Positions 1 to 8,628 of a stretch of DNA of 64,000 bases are shown piece after piece. The DNA is from an uncultured Draconibacterium sp. (GTDB taxonomy: Bacteria; Bacteroidota; Bacteroidia; Bacteroidales; Prolixibacteraceae), in the NCBI RefSeq assembly GCF_913063105.1, contig NZ_CAJXYQ010000007.1:62001-126000 (forward strand), written 5' to 3'. Both the position numbers and the translations under genes were made by a program. The notes under the pieces are model-generated. The model saw nothing but the letters and a program-made list of their open reading frames with translations, was not told the DNA's origin and made no database searches. Positions within the stretch are counted from its first letter, which is position 1; every line of letters starts with the position of its first letter.

Positions 1-290
1 ACGGAGGCAAGCACCACCATCAACAATGTTCCGGATATTCCGTTGGCAATACCCCCCGGAATTAATTCGCCATTACTTAAAGCAGTCATTGCCTCAAAGG
101 TATCGGGCGGGGTTTTAATAATAAAATTAAGGCTTATCTGCCGGTATCCTTTGGCAACCAATTTGTAAATAATAAGTACAATTGGCGAAATAGTAACCAC
201 CGACAGAAAAAACACGATTCCTTTAAAGAAACGATCTTTAAATGTTCTGCGAGAGAGGTTTGCGGCTGTTATTTTTGCTGCTGCATTCAT
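1..290 (-). CDS. pstA: Phosphate ABC transporter permease PstA (partial, C-terminus beyond left edge)
   Basis: This is the inner-membrane permease partner of PstC in the high-affinity orthophosphate ABC transporter. The minus strand gives an open frame starting MNAAAKITAANLSRR at 290 and running off the left edge after about 96 codons. It has a cytoplasmic basic N-terminus, a first membrane helix (around FFLSVVTISPIVLIIY), a periplasmic stretch, and the LIPGGIANGISGTLL segment typical of PstA before TM2. The start codon lies 2 bp after the pstC stop codon, so the two permeases are probably translationally coupled. pstB and phoU would be expected further left, outside the window (inference). 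The call rests on this N-terminal part and the pstS-pstC context. Confidence 0.9.
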   Translation of the reverse strand, partial: MNAAAKITAANLSRRTFKDRFFKGIVFFLSVVTISPIVLIIYKLVAKGYRQISLNFIIKTPPDTFEAMTALSNGELIPGGIANGISGTLLMVVLAS

Positions 291-292
291 TA

Positions 293-1144
293 TTATCCCA
301 TTCGTTTTATGATGAATTTTCCGATAGCATTAATTATACCTGTGAGCAGGAATAATAACAAACCAATTGCAATAAGCGAACTCAGTTTTAAGCCCTCTGC
401 TTCACCAAACTGGTTGGCAATAACAGAGGCCATGGTGTTCCCGGTTCCAAAAAAACCTGTGGGAATAATGTTTGCATTTCCAATTAACATGGTAACAGCC
501 ATAGTTTCGCCAAGTGCCCGCCCAAACGACAAAATGTAACCGGCAACGATTCCTGAACGTGCAGAAGGAACAATTACACTAAAAATTACTTCCAGGCGGG
601 TTGCTCCTAAAGAATAGGCTGCCTCTTTCAATTCGTTGGGCACCATCGTAATTATCTCGTTACTCAGCGAGGTGGCATAAGGAATTATCATAATGGCCAG
701 AATGATGCTGGCAGTAAAAACTCCAAATCCCTGATTAGGCAAACCCAAATCAATTAACAGGGGGCGCAAAACATAAAATCCCCACAAACCGTAAACTATT
801 GATGGGATTCCGGCCAGCAAATCAACCATGGTACCCAGCACTTTTGCCATTTTGGTTCCGCGGTAATATTCTCCTAAAAACAAGGAAGCGGAAAAAGAAA
901 GTGGCAAGCTTATTAAAAGTGCTGCAACCGATGTTACAATTGTGCCGGCAATAAATGGCAGCGCTCCATAGTTTTCTTTTCCTTCGGTTGGATTCCAGTC
1001 ATTCAACCAAATAAAACTAATACCAAAACTTTTGAATGCGGGAATGGCCCCTTTTACCAAGGAGAAAACCATGCCTCCTGCCACAAAAAGTATGAGGAAT
1101 GAGGAAAGCAAGAGAACGCCTTTAGTTATTTTTTCGCTGTTCAT
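293..1144 (-). CDS. pstC: Phosphate ABC transporter permease PstC
   Basis: PstC is one of the two membrane subunits that form the phosphate channel of the PstSCAB importer. The 283-residue product has about six hydrophobic helices (first near residues 9-31), a periplasmic loop containing NDWNPTEGKENYGALPFIAG, and the cytoplasmic EAAYSLGATRLEV region, which is the EAA loop that docks on the ATPase PstB. Length fits the family. It sits between pstS (upstream, 126 bp gap with a hairpin) and pstA (2 bp gap) on the same strand. It is expected to follow the Pho control of the unit that starts at the porin gene. Confidence 0.95.
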   Translation of the reverse strand: MNSEKITKGVLLLSSFLILFVAGGMVFSLVKGAIPAFKSFGISFIWLNDWNPTEGKENYGALPFIAGTIVTSVAALLISLPLSFSASLFLGEYYRGTKMAKVLGTMVDLLAGIPSIVYGLWGFYVLRPLLIDLGLPNQGFGVFTASIILAIMIIPYATSLSNEIITMVPNELKEAAYSLGATRLEVIFSVIVPSARSGIVAGYILSFGRALGETMAVTMLIGNANIIPTGFFGTGNTMASVIANQFGEAEGLKLSSLIAIGLLLFLLTGIINAIGKFIIKRMG

Positions 1145-1218
1145 TTAATGAAATATGTAACAATGATGTGGTGTACAGGACACTTTATTTACAGGCGACA
1201 AGATTCAGAAAAAGAGAA

Positions 1219-1244
1219 GAAACCTGTTTTTGCAAACAGGTTTC
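1219..1244 (-). terminator. Stem-loop between pstS and pstC
   Basis: An 11-bp perfect stem (GAAACCTGTTT at 1219-1229 with its complement at 1234-1244) encloses a 4-nt loop. On the minus strand it is followed by a T-rich run. It lies between the binding-protein gene and the permease genes, where a leaky terminator or 3'-end stabiliser commonly gives excess binding protein over permease. The function is inferred from position. Confidence 0.6.
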
Positions 1245-1270
1245 CATATCCTGTTATCTTAAATGCTATA

Positions 1271-2344
1271 TTATTGAAGTAAGGGTTGCCCGTCGAAAGT
1301 AATTGATCGTAATATAAGCTTGGCTTTTGCTGCAGCAGCCTCGGGTAGTGGCGCATAATGCACTTTTTCGGCTTGTCCTTGCGCATCGCTGCTTACCAAC
1401 CAATCAAGAAAACTTACAGTTGCCAATGCCTGATCTTTTGACCGGCCATTGTAACTCTGTTCCTTGTACAATATAATCCATGTAAATCCACTGATCGGAT
1501 ACGCTTCCGGATCTGCTGAATTGGTAAGCATAATACGTGTGTCAGCAGGAATCTCTCCCTTTGCAGCAGCACTTACCGATGCTATTGACGGCTCGATGTA
1601 ATTACCTGCACTATTTTGTACTTTTGCCGTTTGAATTTTTTGTGCAAAAGCATACTCAGAACCAATATAGCCAATGGCTCCTTCGGTTTGCTTAATGGTA
1701 CCGGCTACTCCCGGGTTTCCTTTGGCTCCCATTCCAACAGGCCATTGTAACGATTTTCCTTTACCTACAGCATCAGCCCATTTTGTGCTAATTTTACTCA
1801 TGTAATCGCTAAAAATGTAGGTAGTTCCGCTACCATCAGAACGATGTACAAAAGTAATATCCATATCAGGTAAAGCTATACCTTCGTTATTGGCTTTAAT
1901 TGCCGAATCATTCCATTTGGTAATTTCTCCCATAAAAATTTTCTCAAGCAATTCGTTTGAAAGCTTTAAGCCATCAACTCCAGGCAGGTTGTAGGCAATA
2001 ACCACAGCACCTAGCACCGTTGGAATATGAACCACTTCGGCCGGCATTTCGGCCAGTTTATCATCGTTCAAATAAGCATCAGTAGCTCCAAAATCAACTA
2101 CTTTGTCGGTTAAACTGCGAATACCGCCACCCGAGCCAATTCCACCGTAGGTTAAAAGCGTTCCGGTTTCGGATGTGTAGGCCTTAAAAACCATGTTGTA
2201 ATAAGGCATGGGGAAGGTTGCACCTGCAGCAGTAAGTGTCACTTTTTTGCTTTCTCCGGATTTTTCTCCTCCTTGTTTGTTTGAAGAACTGGAGCAAGCT
2301 CCAAGAATAAATACTGTTAAAACCAGTAGTGCTAAATTTTTCAT
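1271..2344 (-). CDS. pstS: Phosphate-binding lipoprotein PstS
   Basis: This is the periplasmic phosphate-binding component of the Pst importer. The 357-residue product begins with a lipoprotein signal (ILGACSSS, lipid-modified Cys near residue 17), so it is probably anchored to a membrane. Family hallmarks follow: LTAAGATFPMPYYNMVF near residue 38, YGGIGSGGGIRSLTD (phosphate-contacting Gly/Ser loop), DFGATDA, and VHRSDGSGTTYIFSDYM, which carries the Arg-Ser-Asp-Gly-Ser-Gly-Thr ligand loop. It lies 44 bp after the porin gene and upstream of pstC, so porin-pstS-pstC-pstA reads as one unit. The hairpin just downstream probably raises PstS relative to the permeases. Confidence 0.96.
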   Translation of the reverse strand: MKNLALLVLTVFILGACSSSSNKQGGEKSGESKKVTLTAAGATFPMPYYNMVFKAYTSETGTLLTYGGIGSGGGIRSLTDKVVDFGATDAYLNDDKLAEMPAEVVHIPTVLGAVVIAYNLPGVDGLKLSNELLEKIFMGEITKWNDSAIKANNEGIALPDMDITFVHRSDGSGTTYIFSDYMSKISTKWADAVGKGKSLQWPVGMGAKGNPGVAGTIKQTEGAIGYIGSEYAFAQKIQTAKVQNSAGNYIEPSIASVSAAAKGEIPADTRIMLTNSADPEAYPISGFTWIILYKEQSYNGRSKDQALATVSFLDWLVSSDAQGQAEKVHYAPLPEAAAAKAKLILRSITFDGQPLLQ

Positions 2345-2388
2345 TTTTCTATTTTTTTGAAATTCTAGTTTTCTGTTAAGTATAAAAA

Positions 2389-3378
2389 TCAGAACTTAAA
2401 CTCTGCACTTAAATACAGGTAAGTAATATTTTCAGCATCGGCTTTCTCAGGATTAAAAAATCGAATGTTTGGTGTGATTTTAACACCTTTCACCGGGCTA
2501 TATTCGGCACCTGCAATCATTAATTGACCATCTGAGTCAATATTCCAAGCTTCTGATTCTCCATCAAGTTCATCCGAGTTTAATCCATCATAACGAGCAA
2601 AAAGTTTCCAGCTATTATTTGGTTTATACCAACTGTAAATAGATGTACCGTATTGGTTTTGACCGTCAACCATTTTATAGTTTGATTGGTAGTTGTATTC
2701 GCCGGCAAGTGTAAATTTGCCATTGGTATACGCCAAAAGGGTTGCCAACGATTTTTGTTTTACATCATCGCCTGAGATATCAGCAAATACGCGGGCAATA
2801 ACATTTTTAACCGGCTTAATGGTTGTACCGGCTCCGTAGCGCAACAGGTCGTCGCCTTGAATTTTTTTGTACCCTTCGCCGTTAATAACAGAGAAATCGG
2901 CACTAATAAAATCGGCAAATTTATAATCGATGTTAAAACCGAGGTCGGCACTCGAATTAAATTTGTACTCATCCTGGTACGACTTCATCATGTAGCGGTT
3001 TCCCCACAATTTTTCTGAAACCTTAAACTGGGTAGTAGAAATCATACCAAAATAGGCTTTCAGGTTGTCTTTTGAATACTGCACATAGGCATTTTTAAGA
3101 AAAGCTGAAAGCTCGTGGCCACCGCCGTCTTTTGGATTACCTACGTCAAAAACAACTTTCGCATAGAATTCTTTGCTAAAATTGTATTCGTAACCTAAAT
3201 AGGCCCGGGTATTTTCAAACTCCGAGGCCGATTCCCCATCGGAAAAGGCAGTATGAAAATTGGTAAAAATCAAAGCAAGTGGTTTCCCATTTGGTTTAAA
3301 CGCTTCAGTTTCTTCTTGGCTAAATCCTGTTGAGATGATTCCTTGAACCAATAACAACAGTAAAAACATTTTTTTCAT
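2389..3378 (-). CDS. OprP/OprO-type outer-membrane porin, likely phosphate-selective
   Basis: This is a predicted 329-residue outer-membrane beta-barrel. It has a signal peptide cleaved near GFSQ (residue 20), alternating amphipathic strands (for example ARVFADISGD, FTLAGEYNYQ) and a C-terminal aromatic end, LSAEFKF, typical of barrel proteins sorted by BAM. The pattern fits the Porin_O_P family, whose Pseudomonas members OprP and OprO pass phosphate and polyphosphate. This protein is shorter than OprP (about 440 residues). It is the first gene of the pst unit, so a role in bringing phosphate across the outer membrane is a strong inference. Substrate selectivity cannot be read from sequence alone. 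Confidence 0.82.
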   Translation of the reverse strand: MKKMFLLLLLVQGIISTGFSQEETEAFKPNGKPLALIFTNFHTAFSDGESASEFENTRAYLGYEYNFSKEFYAKVVFDVGNPKDGGGHELSAFLKNAYVQYSKDNLKAYFGMISTTQFKVSEKLWGNRYMMKSYQDEYKFNSSADLGFNIDYKFADFISADFSVINGEGYKKIQGDDLLRYGAGTTIKPVKNVIARVFADISGDDVKQKSLATLLAYTNGKFTLAGEYNYQSNYKMVDGQNQYGTSIYSWYKPNNSWKLFARYDGLNSDELDGESEAWNIDSDGQLMIAGAEYSPVKGVKITPNIRFFNPEKADAENITYLYLSAEFKF

Positions 3379-3418
3379 TTTTTACTTAAGATTGAATTTT
3401 GTCTGTTTTTTACGAAGG

Positions 3419-3476
3419 CAAAAATGTGCCAACACTATTACACGGGAATTACAGATATATTACAAAACGATTAATT
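3419..3476 (-). promoter_or_regulatory. Candidate Pho-box array and promoter of the porin-pst operon
   Basis: Four 7-bp units sit at an exact 11-bp period on the plus strand: ATTACAC at 3437, ATTACAG at 3448, ATTACAA at 3459 and ATTAATT at 3470, separated by 4-bp spacers. In the direction of the genes they read as TGTAAT repeats. A -7-like element (CATTTTTG on the minus strand, 3419-3426; Bacteroidota consensus TAnnTTTG) starts 10 bp beyond the array. E. coli Pho boxes are 7-bp direct repeats with 4-bp spacers about 10 bp upstream of the -10 element, so the geometry matches. Binding by the PhoB-like protein at 14944 is inferred. Confidence 0.75.
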
Positions 3477-3645
3477 TTTCACATCGCGGTATTTATAAAT
3501 CGCTGTATTTCAGCAAATAAATTTTTGGCTTAATAAAATTACAAATTTGTAACACCTTATTCAATAGCCTTTAAACCATTTTTAAATGTTGGGAAATCCA
3601 TGTACCTAATCATGAAAAAATACGCTCATAAATAGTATCACAGCG

Positions 3646-4632
3646 CTAATCAATGCATGTTTCAATAACTTGCTTTAGCCAGTCGGATGTTTTGTCCTCA
3701 TACAAAATTTTTAATGCCACATCCTGGTTTAGCCACTGCCCCAAAATACGCTGCGCTTTTTTACCTGAGTCAATTACGGGCACACCCATTTCGGCCAACA
3801 TGGCGGCATTACAAGCCTGTTCGTATTGATTCTTCATAGGAAAAACGCACAGTTTTTTACCCATATAAAGTGCTTCGGCCGGAGTTTCAAAACCGGCATT
3901 ACACAATATTCCGGCACAACTAACAAACGATTGATTAAAACCTTTGAGCGAAACCGGATTAAACCGAATGGAGCCTTTGGAGTAGCTTTTCTGACAGTGT
4001 TTTGAGAAAACTTCCCAGCGAACGTTTTTATGCTGCTTAAGAATTTTTTCAATCTCCAAATCGCTGTAGGCAGGTAAATAAACGGTGTAATGCCCCTTGT
4101 TGTTTACTACTGCCTTGCGAATAGAAGAACGGATTACTGGCGTAAAATTATGCTTATCGAGTTGTTTAAAATGAAAGCCATATTGGTATTTGACTGGGGC
4201 ATAATGTTTTAACACAAGCTTTCCAAAGTAATCGGTTTTTAAAGGACGGGCAGCTCTGGGGTGTAAAACAGCGTTTTGGTGACTTAATCCAACGCACGCT
4301 TTTCTTTTTAACTTGCAGGCCCATGCTGTTATTGGCTCAAAATCGGTAATAACCAGGTCGTAGTTTTTTACCGGGATTTTTCTGATATCGTTAATCAACC
4401 TAAAAAGCCGGGCTTTATAAATGGTTTTCCAGATATCCACACCTCCGCGCTCACCAAAAATAAAGCTAAAACCATAAAGCTTGTATTTTACCTCAAAAGG
4501 TAAACGGATATCCCCCTGTATTCCGCTCACAAGGATATCCGTTTTGCCCAGTTTTCGTAATAAGGGAATAATCTCAGTAGCTCTTGCTAAATGGCCATTC
4601 CCGGTGCCTTGTATGGCATATAAAATTTTCAC
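3646..4632 (-). CDS. Glycosyltransferase (GT28/GT1-like, GT-B fold)
   Basis: This is a predicted 328-residue cytosolic glycosyltransferase of the MurG-like GT-B superfamily. The N-terminus carries the glycine-rich acceptor loop (YAIQGTGNGHLARATEI), with the GxGxxxR arrangement seen in MurG-type enzymes. The C-terminal half has GILCNAGFETPAEALYMGKK, matching the nucleotide-sugar-binding loop of this group, with a downstream QYEQACNAAMLAEMG segment. The gene starts 24 bp after the phytase stop codon on the same strand, so it is probably cotranscribed with the TonB receptor-phytase unit. That context suggests a phosphate-starvation role such as making glycolipids to replace phospholipids, but donor and acceptor are unknown. 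Family call fairly sure, role speculative. Confidence 0.7.
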   Translation of the reverse strand: MKILYAIQGTGNGHLARATEIIPLLRKLGKTDILVSGIQGDIRLPFEVKYKLYGFSFIFGERGGVDIWKTIYKARLFRLINDIRKIPVKNYDLVITDFEPITAWACKLKRKACVGLSHQNAVLHPRAARPLKTDYFGKLVLKHYAPVKYQYGFHFKQLDKHNFTPVIRSSIRKAVVNNKGHYTVYLPAYSDLEIEKILKQHKNVRWEVFSKHCQKSYSKGSIRFNPVSLKGFNQSFVSCAGILCNAGFETPAEALYMGKKLCVFPMKNQYEQACNAAMLAEMGVPVIDSGKKAQRILGQWLNQDVALKILYEDKTSDWLKQVIETCID

Positions 4633-4656
4633 TTCTTAATCGGGCACAAACTTATA

Positions 4657-5763
4657 TTAGTCTGTTTTTGTCAGGAAAAACTTCTCAATATCGGCCCAGG
4701 AAATGTATTTAAAATTTTGGCTTACCAGTTGTTCTCCATCATAATTATACCCATCCTGAACCACTAACATACCTTTAGGAAAATTTGCCCCAAGCGGCAC
4801 ATTAGTTATTTCTATTCCATCGGTTTCTTCCACTCCATCAAAATCGCCTTCGGTAATACGAAAACTTCCCAGGTATTTATTCTCGCCCTGACGTTCGAAA
4901 ACTGCAAACGAATAATTGCCCTGCGACGAAGCCACCAGGTAACCGTTTACACTGTCGGTAGCATAAATAGCCAGGCCCTCAATATCGTAACAGATGTTCT
5001 CGTTCTTTTCTGAACTGAAGGGAATTAAAACACCTGTGGTGGGGGCATCCGGTTCAGCATTAAATTTATGTATTCCTGCTATTTCTTCTCCTATGTAAAC
5101 AAGGCCAAATGCATCGTCGGCAATAACGCCTTCGGTTTGTGTTTTCAGATTAAAAGCACGTACCAGTTTGGCATCAATTTTATCTTCTTTTGCCAGTAAT
5201 TCCCATTGTTCTAACTCACCGGCCTTACTGTTTAAAAAAACGTAATATTTACCTGTTTTCGGGCTTTTATACATACCCAGGCCATAAACATCATCTTGCA
5301 TTTCAGCTTTAATCACCCGGGCATCAACTGCTTTTAAAACGCCGCCTTTATGCACCGTATAAAGCGCAATGGAATGCGACGAGCGATTACTGGCTGCCAA
5401 TACATCAACTTGCTTATCGCCCAAAGGAAACCCGTAACGAAGGTCGCAATTGTTCATATTTCCATCAGCGTAGTAGTTAAGAAGCTTGCCGTTTAAATCG
5501 TAGGTGGCCAATCCTCCTTTTTTATCGGTACCAATAATAAAAGAATTCGTTACATCGGTGGTATCAATCCATATAGCCGGGTCATCGGCAGAATCCTCGT
5601 TTTTGTCCTGAGGAACCGGGTAGGTTTCCGCCAGTGCAACTACTGTATTTTTAATATGCTCTCCGGCTTTTTTAGACCCTTCGCTTGGTCGGTTTGTGTT
5701 GCACGAAATTAAAACAGCAATTAAAACAAATAGCAAAAAAATACGATTGGAGCTACAATTCAT
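4657..5763 (-). CDS. Beta-propeller 3-phytase lipoprotein
   Basis: This enzyme would hydrolyse phytate (inositol hexakisphosphate) and release orthophosphate in the periplasm or at the cell surface. The 368-residue product has a lipobox (LISC, Cys21). It then has the six-bladed-propeller phytase signatures: DDPAIWI at residues 60-66, a GTDKKGGLATYDLNGKLL segment near 78, and DGNMNNCDLRYGF near 100, which carry the calcium- and phosphate-contacting acidic and basic residues. The length fits the family. The TonB receptor gene lies directly upstream (90 bp, with a hairpin), a pairing reported for many aquatic BPP phytases. The surrounding genes are all phosphate-uptake genes, which supports the call. 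Confidence 0.92.
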   Translation of the reverse strand: MNCSSNRIFLLFVLIAVLISCNTNRPSEGSKKAGEHIKNTVVALAETYPVPQDKNEDSADDPAIWIDTTDVTNSFIIGTDKKGGLATYDLNGKLLNYYADGNMNNCDLRYGFPLGDKQVDVLAASNRSSHSIALYTVHKGGVLKAVDARVIKAEMQDDVYGLGMYKSPKTGKYYVFLNSKAGELEQWELLAKEDKIDAKLVRAFNLKTQTEGVIADDAFGLVYIGEEIAGIHKFNAEPDAPTTGVLIPFSSEKNENICYDIEGLAIYATDSVNGYLVASSQGNYSFAVFERQGENKYLGSFRITEGDFDGVEETDGIEITNVPLGANFPKGMLVVQDGYNYDGEQLVSQNFKYISWADIEKFFLTKTD

Positions 5764-5784
5764 CGCGTTATTTTTTAGGTGTAA

Positions 5785-5819
5785 ATAACTGAGAACAACC
5801 TTTTGCTGTTCTCAGTTAT
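5785..5819 (-). other. 13-bp stem-loop between TonB receptor and phytase genes
   Basis: A perfect 13-bp inverted repeat (ATAACTGAGAACA at 5785-5797, complement at 5807-5819) encloses a 9-nt loop. On the minus strand it is followed by ATTTACACC and then an A-rich stretch, not a clean U-tract. It may therefore be an mRNA-stabilising or partial-termination element that sets receptor versus phytase levels. No protein-coding signal lies in this 90-bp gap. Confidence 0.55.
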
Positions 5820-5853
5820 AATTAATTCGAATATACTAAAATCGCCAACTTTT

Positions 5854-8628
5854 TTAGAAATCAAATTTTACACCGAAGAATATTTTACGGTTATAAAATT
5901 CTTCCTGCATTAAGTAGTCCGACGCGCCCTGGTAGTATCGCAAGGGTTGATTTAGCAGGTTGTTTACCTCGAAAAATAGATTCAGGTTTTTTGTTATCGA
6001 ATAATTCGCATTCATATCCATATAGGTTACTTTATCGTACCACCTGTCGTAAAATACATCATCCCCAACTTCATCAATAAAAGCATCGGCATAGTTAAAC
6101 GAAGCGCGTAAGGTAAATTTTTCGCCTTCGTAGTACAAGGATGCATTAAAGCTATTTTCGGGCGTACCCGGCAATGACATTTCTTCGTCTTCGCGCCCCT
6201 CAAGATTGAAATTCTTCACCTTTGAATGGTTGTAAGTGTAAGTGGCATAAAAGCCGGTTTGTTTTAGCAAGCCAGGAAGAAAATCGAACTGTCGCTGAAA
6301 GGCAAATTCAAGGCCCCACAAATCGGCATCGCCGGCATTCAGAGGTTGATAAAACTTATCGTAAACAGTTCCTTCGTACGTGTAATCGCGTGATTCCTGT
6401 GTTACAATAAAATTGGTAATATCTTTATAAAATACACCTGCCGAAATCTGTCCAATTGAACTAAAATAATGTTCGAACATTAAGTCGAAGTTCATTGAGT
6501 GGGTAGGTTCCAGTTCAGGGTTACCAATTTCAGCTTCCATATCTTCCAGGTTAATTTCAACATGAGGAACCAGGTCGTAATAGCGCGGACGGGCAATGGT
6601 ATTGGTCCATGCAAACTTTAATTTTGTGTTTTCGCCCAAGGAATACTTTCCAATTAAACTTGGTAACACGTTTATATAATCGTCGGTTTCAGTTGGCGTA
6701 ACCAGTAACGATTCTTCACCTTCCTCATCAACTTTTAGTTCGCGCCCGGTATATTCCAAACTGGTTGCTTCTATGCGCACACCTAAAGTAATATCTAAAT
6801 TGGCACCAAGGCTCTGATCGAAGCGAAGATAGCTGGCCCAAACATCTTCTTTGGCGTCGAAGTTTCCGGCCAGTTCTCCCGGTACTTCGGTTTTTTCAAA
6901 ACCCGAATTCAAATTCTGATCACCAAGAAACTCTTTGCTGATAAAATTTCCGGCATTGTATTTTTTACCCGGTTCAAAATCATCTTTTGTTTTGTCGGTC
7001 ATATTGGCAAATGCAAGGGCATTAAATGCATCTTCATCCTCGGGTTCGTATTCGTAAAATTCGTTATCGCGCTTTTTCTCTTTTCCTTTGTAGCTAAACC
7101 CTGCTTTAATCCGGTTTTTAAAATCGCCTTCCAACCACGGAAAAGCCAGGTCTACCTTAAACCTTTTGTCTATATCGTCTGTATATTGGTATTCTTCGGT
7201 CATTTCTTTAAAACTCCATTCACTGTTTAAATCTTTTGCATCGTTGGTAAGAATTGTAAAGTAAGGCTTTTCGGTGTTACTTAAATCGGGGCTAATCTCG
7301 GCATCTTTATACCGGTAGGTAATGTAACGCTCGTTTGGGCGTTCTTCTGATGCTTTGGCATACGACCCTTTCCAGTTTAACTCTACTGCACCAAAATGAT
7401 GTTCGCCATTTAAAGAAAAATTCATGGCTTTTTGGTCTTCCAAACGTGCGTATTTGTTGTCTTCTACTCCACCTTTGCTCTCGCGGCGCATTTCGGCAAT
7501 CCAGGTACCATCTTCCTGCTCAATACCATCATAGCGCAAGCGAAAACGGTTTTCCCAGTCTTTGCGGTGGTTGTAAATTCCTTTAAAATCGATTTTATGG
7601 TTAGGATTAAAAGTATAATCGAAAGCAGCAGAATAACTCTGACGTTCGCGTTGAACGTTATAAGTTCGTATCTGGAAATCGCTCATAAAGATTTCACCAT
7701 CTTCATTTTCCCATTCTCCCTCGATGTTATCTGATCCTAACTGTATATTTTGGTATGAACCTGATAAGACCATCCCGAGCTTATCGTTTAAAAAGCGATC
7801 GCCATACACTAAGGACAGGTTCGCATCTGCCTTATCGGATAAAAAGTTATAGCCACTACCCAGCGTACCTGATATACGGCGTTTGTAAGGTGAACTTTTT
7901 GTTACCAGGTTTACCGAACCGCCAATAGCATCGGCATCCATATCGGGGGTAACCACCTTGTTTACCTCAATAGCCTGCACCATATCCGACGGAATAAGAT
8001 CGAGCTGAATGGAGCGGGTTTCAGCCTCGGCCGAGGGAATTCGATCGCCGTTTACAGTTACCGAATTATATTCGGGCGAGGTACCGCGAATATTACCAAA
8101 GCGGGCTTCGCCCTGGTCGTATTGTACATTAATCCCGGGAATTCTTTTTAGCGCATCGCCAACATTGGCATCGGGGAAACGGGTCACCTGGTCAGCCGAA
8201 ATAATATTGGTAATGTTCATGCTGCTTTTTTGCTGATTGAGGGCTTTGGATTGCCCCTGCAATGCACCATTTACCACAACTTCTTCAATATCAATACCCG
8301 GATTCATTTCAAAGTTGAGCTGACTTGTTTTTCCTACCGATACCGATAGTGATTTTTTAAGCTCTTTAAAACCGATATATGAAACTTTAACTTCGTACTG
8401 GCCGGCATCAAGCGCCACAATACGGTAAAAACCATTGGCATCGGTTACGGCTCCTTTTTTTAAGGTTTCAATAACAACAGCAGCTCCAGGAAGCGGCAAG
8501 TGGTCGGCATCCACAACTCTACCGGCAATAGAACCTTTGTTTGCTGCATTTTCGTTTTCACCTTCGGCCAACGCATTAAACAGGTTGACAAATAAGCTGA
8601 TAAATAATAAAAAGGATAATTTTTTCAT
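5854..8628 (-). CDS. TonB-dependent receptor, candidate phytate/organophosphate uptake
   Basis: This 924-residue outer-membrane receptor would import a ligand using TonB-transmitted energy. In order there are a signal peptide (ending near NALAEG), a carboxypeptidase-like domain at about residues 31-118 (GSIAGRVVDADHLPLPGA ... YIGFKELKK), a plug domain with DANVGDALKRIPGINVQYD and MDADAIGGSVNLVTKS, then a long barrel ending in KIFFGVKFDF. The plug wording resembles the Xanthomonas/Caulobacter class of TonB receptors. It is the first gene of a unit with the phytase and glycosyltransferase, and an 11-bp-periodic Pho-like array lies about 100 bp upstream. Phytate or its dephosphorylation products are the likely ligand, inferred from context only. 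Confidence 0.9.
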   Translation of the reverse strand: MKKLSFLLFISLFVNLFNALAEGENENAANKGSIAGRVVDADHLPLPGAAVVIETLKKGAVTDANGFYRIVALDAGQYEVKVSYIGFKELKKSLSVSVGKTSQLNFEMNPGIDIEEVVVNGALQGQSKALNQQKSSMNITNIISADQVTRFPDANVGDALKRIPGINVQYDQGEARFGNIRGTSPEYNSVTVNGDRIPSAEAETRSIQLDLIPSDMVQAIEVNKVVTPDMDADAIGGSVNLVTKSSPYKRRISGTLGSGYNFLSDKADANLSLVYGDRFLNDKLGMVLSGSYQNIQLGSDNIEGEWENEDGEIFMSDFQIRTYNVQRERQSYSAAFDYTFNPNHKIDFKGIYNHRKDWENRFRLRYDGIEQEDGTWIAEMRRESKGGVEDNKYARLEDQKAMNFSLNGEHHFGAVELNWKGSYAKASEERPNERYITYRYKDAEISPDLSNTEKPYFTILTNDAKDLNSEWSFKEMTEEYQYTDDIDKRFKVDLAFPWLEGDFKNRIKAGFSYKGKEKKRDNEFYEYEPEDEDAFNALAFANMTDKTKDDFEPGKKYNAGNFISKEFLGDQNLNSGFEKTEVPGELAGNFDAKEDVWASYLRFDQSLGANLDITLGVRIEATSLEYTGRELKVDEEGEESLLVTPTETDDYINVLPSLIGKYSLGENTKLKFAWTNTIARPRYYDLVPHVEINLEDMEAEIGNPELEPTHSMNFDLMFEHYFSSIGQISAGVFYKDITNFIVTQESRDYTYEGTVYDKFYQPLNAGDADLWGLEFAFQRQFDFLPGLLKQTGFYATYTYNHSKVKNFNLEGREDEEMSLPGTPENSFNASLYYEGEKFTLRASFNYADAFIDEVGDDVFYDRWYDKVTYMDMNANYSITKNLNLFFEVNNLLNQPLRYYQGASDYLMQEEFYNRKIFFGVKFDF

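Noticed and set aside
3437..3476. Short periodic repeats considered as a CRISPR-like or microsatellite array
   Set aside because: Unit length 7 with 4-bp spacers, only four units and promoter position fit transcription-factor half-sites, not CRISPR repeats; no cas genes are present.
3538..3553. Near-perfect palindrome ATTACAAATTTGTAAC upstream of the porin gene
   Set aside because: It contains Pho-like halves but is inverted, is not in the 11-bp phase of the main array and lies 160 bp from the start; kept out of the regulatory features for lack of support.
7335..7734. Two overlapping plus-strand frames inside the TonB receptor gene
   Set aside because: They are antisense to a long, well-supported receptor gene and have no recognisable motif or start context.
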